DNA of 64,000 bases from Halobellus inordinatus (GTDB lineage Archaea > Halobacteriota > Halobacteria > Halobacteriales > Haloferacaceae). This document shows, piece by piece, positions 63,191-64,000 of the stretch. Made by a program: the position numbers and the translations under genes. Within the stretch, counting starts at the first letter, position 1. Each line of letters starts with the position of its first letter. The notes beneath the pieces are model-generated. The model was not told the DNA's origin, did not search any database, and saw only the letters and a list, made by a program, of their open reading frames with translations. The stretch is taken from the NCBI RefSeq assembly GCF_024464655.1, contig NZ_JANHAV010000001.1, positions 186,001 through 250,000 of the forward strand, in the 5' to 3' direction.

Positions 63191-64000
63191 ATGTTAGACG
63201 GCGTCAACGTCGCGCTCGGCGTCTCGGGGAGCATCGCCGCCGTGAAGGTGGTCGAACTCGCCCACGAGTTGCGACGCCAGGGGGCGAACGTCCGCGGTGT
63301 GATGACCGAGAGCGCACAGGGGATCATCCACCCGTGGGCGCTCGAATTCGCGACGGGCAACGACGTGGTGACCGAACTCACCGGGCGCGTCGAACACGTC
63401 GAACTCTGCGGTCGCGACGGCTGGGCCGACGTGCTCTTGCTCGCGCCCGCGACGGCGAACACGGTCGGCAAGATCGCGAGTGCGATCGACGACACGCCGG
63501 TGACGACCTGCGCGACGACCGCGCTCGGCGCGGACCTGCCGGTCGTGATCGCGCCCGCGATGCACGAACCGATGTACGACCACCCGGGCGTGCTGGACGC
63601 CATCGACCGCGTCGAGTCCTGGGGCGTCGATTTCGTCGATCCGCGGATCGAGGAAGGGAAAGCGAAGATCGCGACCGAAGACGCCATCATCACCGCCACC
63701 GCGCGCGCGACGACCGAACGGACGCTCGCGGGTCGTCACGTGGTCGTCACCTCGGGTGCGACCGCAGAAGAGATCGACCCCGTCAGGATTCTCACGAACC
63801 GCGCGTCGGGCAAGACCGGCCGCGCCGTCGCCCGCGCCTGCTACGTCCGCGGGGCCGACGTTACGCTCGTCCACGACGCCGGCGATGTCCACTACGCGGA
63901 CACCGTGACCGTCGAATCCGCCGCCGAGATGCGGGATGCGGTCCTCGCCGCGGTCGGTGAAACCGATGCCGACGGCGACGCGCCCGCCGCGGACGTCGTC
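63191..64000 (+). CDS. coaBC: Bifunctional phosphopantothenoylcysteine decarboxylase/synthase CoaBC (partial, 3' end missing)
   Basis: The first 270 residues are present; the frame is still open at the window edge. CoaC half: VNVALGVSGSIAAVKVVELAHELRRQG (flavin site), LAPATANTVGKIASAIDD, VIAPAMHEPMYDHP (the PAMHxxMW-like loop with the catalytic His). The CoaB half begins at LAGRHVVVTSGATAEEIDPVRILTNRASGKTG. The enzyme adds cysteine to phosphopantothenate and decarboxylates the product, in CoA synthesis. The ATG at 63191 follows a C-rich leader; a TTTTACC box lies about 30 bases upstream. Confidence 0.95.
   Translation, partial: MLDGVNVALGVSGSIAAVKVVELAHELRRQGANVRGVMTESAQGIIHPWALEFATGNDVVTELTGRVEHVELCGRDGWADVLLLAPATANTVGKIASAIDDTPVTTCATTALGADLPVVIAPAMHEPMYDHPGVLDAIDRVESWGVDFVDPRIEEGKAKIATEDAIITATARATTERTLAGRHVVVTSGATAEEIDPVRILTNRASGKTGRAVARACYVRGADVTLVHDAGDVHYADTVTVESAAEMRDAVLAAVGETDADGDAPAADVV

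Overview
The window is a chromosomal segment of a haloarchaeon. The DNA is very GC-rich and the proteins are strongly acidic. Many genes start on GTG or ATG about 25-30 bases after a TATA-like box with little or no leader. The gene content is typical of Halobacteria: GatC/GatA, RpoP, RpoL, L37ae, KEOPS Pcc1, prefoldin beta, CdrL-CdrS-FtsZ2, Rio2, NcsA, Trk potassium uptake, archaeal-type cobamide genes and a PGF-CTERM surface protein. I cannot fix the genus by eye; the class Halobacteria is secure.

Layout. 0-5 kb: the end of a glutathionyl-hydroquinone-reductase-like gene, one copy of a palindromic repeat, cobA-cbiP (cobamide synthesis), and a MinD-like ATPase with a small partner. 4.3-6 kb: two poorly known genes facing each other; the minus-strand one carries a full set of class I terpene synthase motifs. 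6.2-13.6 kb: a tight seven-gene type IV pilus operon (ATPase, membrane platform and five proteins with prepilin-like N-termini). 13.6-18.2 kb: a membrane protein, a 7TM sensor kinase with a degraded ATP site, tRNA-Ser(CGA), and a 2-isopropylmalate/citramalate synthase with a possible attenuator. 18.3-22.1 kb: a DUF192 protein, the second copy of the palindromic repeat directly before an HNH-type gene, GMP synthase subunit A, and a DUF2070 membrane protein. 22.2-23.8 kb: an information-processing operon on the minus strand (L37ae, RpoP, Pcc1, prefoldin beta, DUF3194). 23.9-31.1 kb: a second cobamide cluster on the minus strand (HAD protein, cbiB, cobS, cobY, cobT, cobD, cbiZ, cbiA). 31.2-33.4 kb: cdrL, cdrS and ftsZ2 with several GTAAGAC boxes. 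33.6-45 kb: mixed housekeeping genes. 45-55 kb: rpoL, hisF, a GH13 glucosidase, purL, PHP and asparagine-synthase-like genes, a Nudix hydrolase, and gatC-gatA. 55-60.5 kb: two TrkA/TrkH pairs arranged tail to tail. 60.6-64 kb: an SRPBCC protein, an unknown protein, a reduced FAD protein and the start of coaBC.

How the genes work together. The two cobamide blocks, about 20 kb apart, cover adenosylation and amidation of the corrin ring, aminopropanol arm attachment, nucleotide loop assembly and CbiZ salvage. The pilus operon looks complete for assembly but lacks an obvious abundant pilin. CdrL/CdrS are transcriptional regulators beside the division gene ftsZ2, and the repeated GTAAGAC/GTCTTAC sites are good operator candidates. 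The most interesting signals are the terpene synthase-like gene, the paired palindromic element, the CdrL/CdrS-type operator array, a ribosomal protein L37ae without any cysteine, and the five-member prepilin-like set. No CRISPR array, rRNA, intact insertion sequence or prophage was seen.
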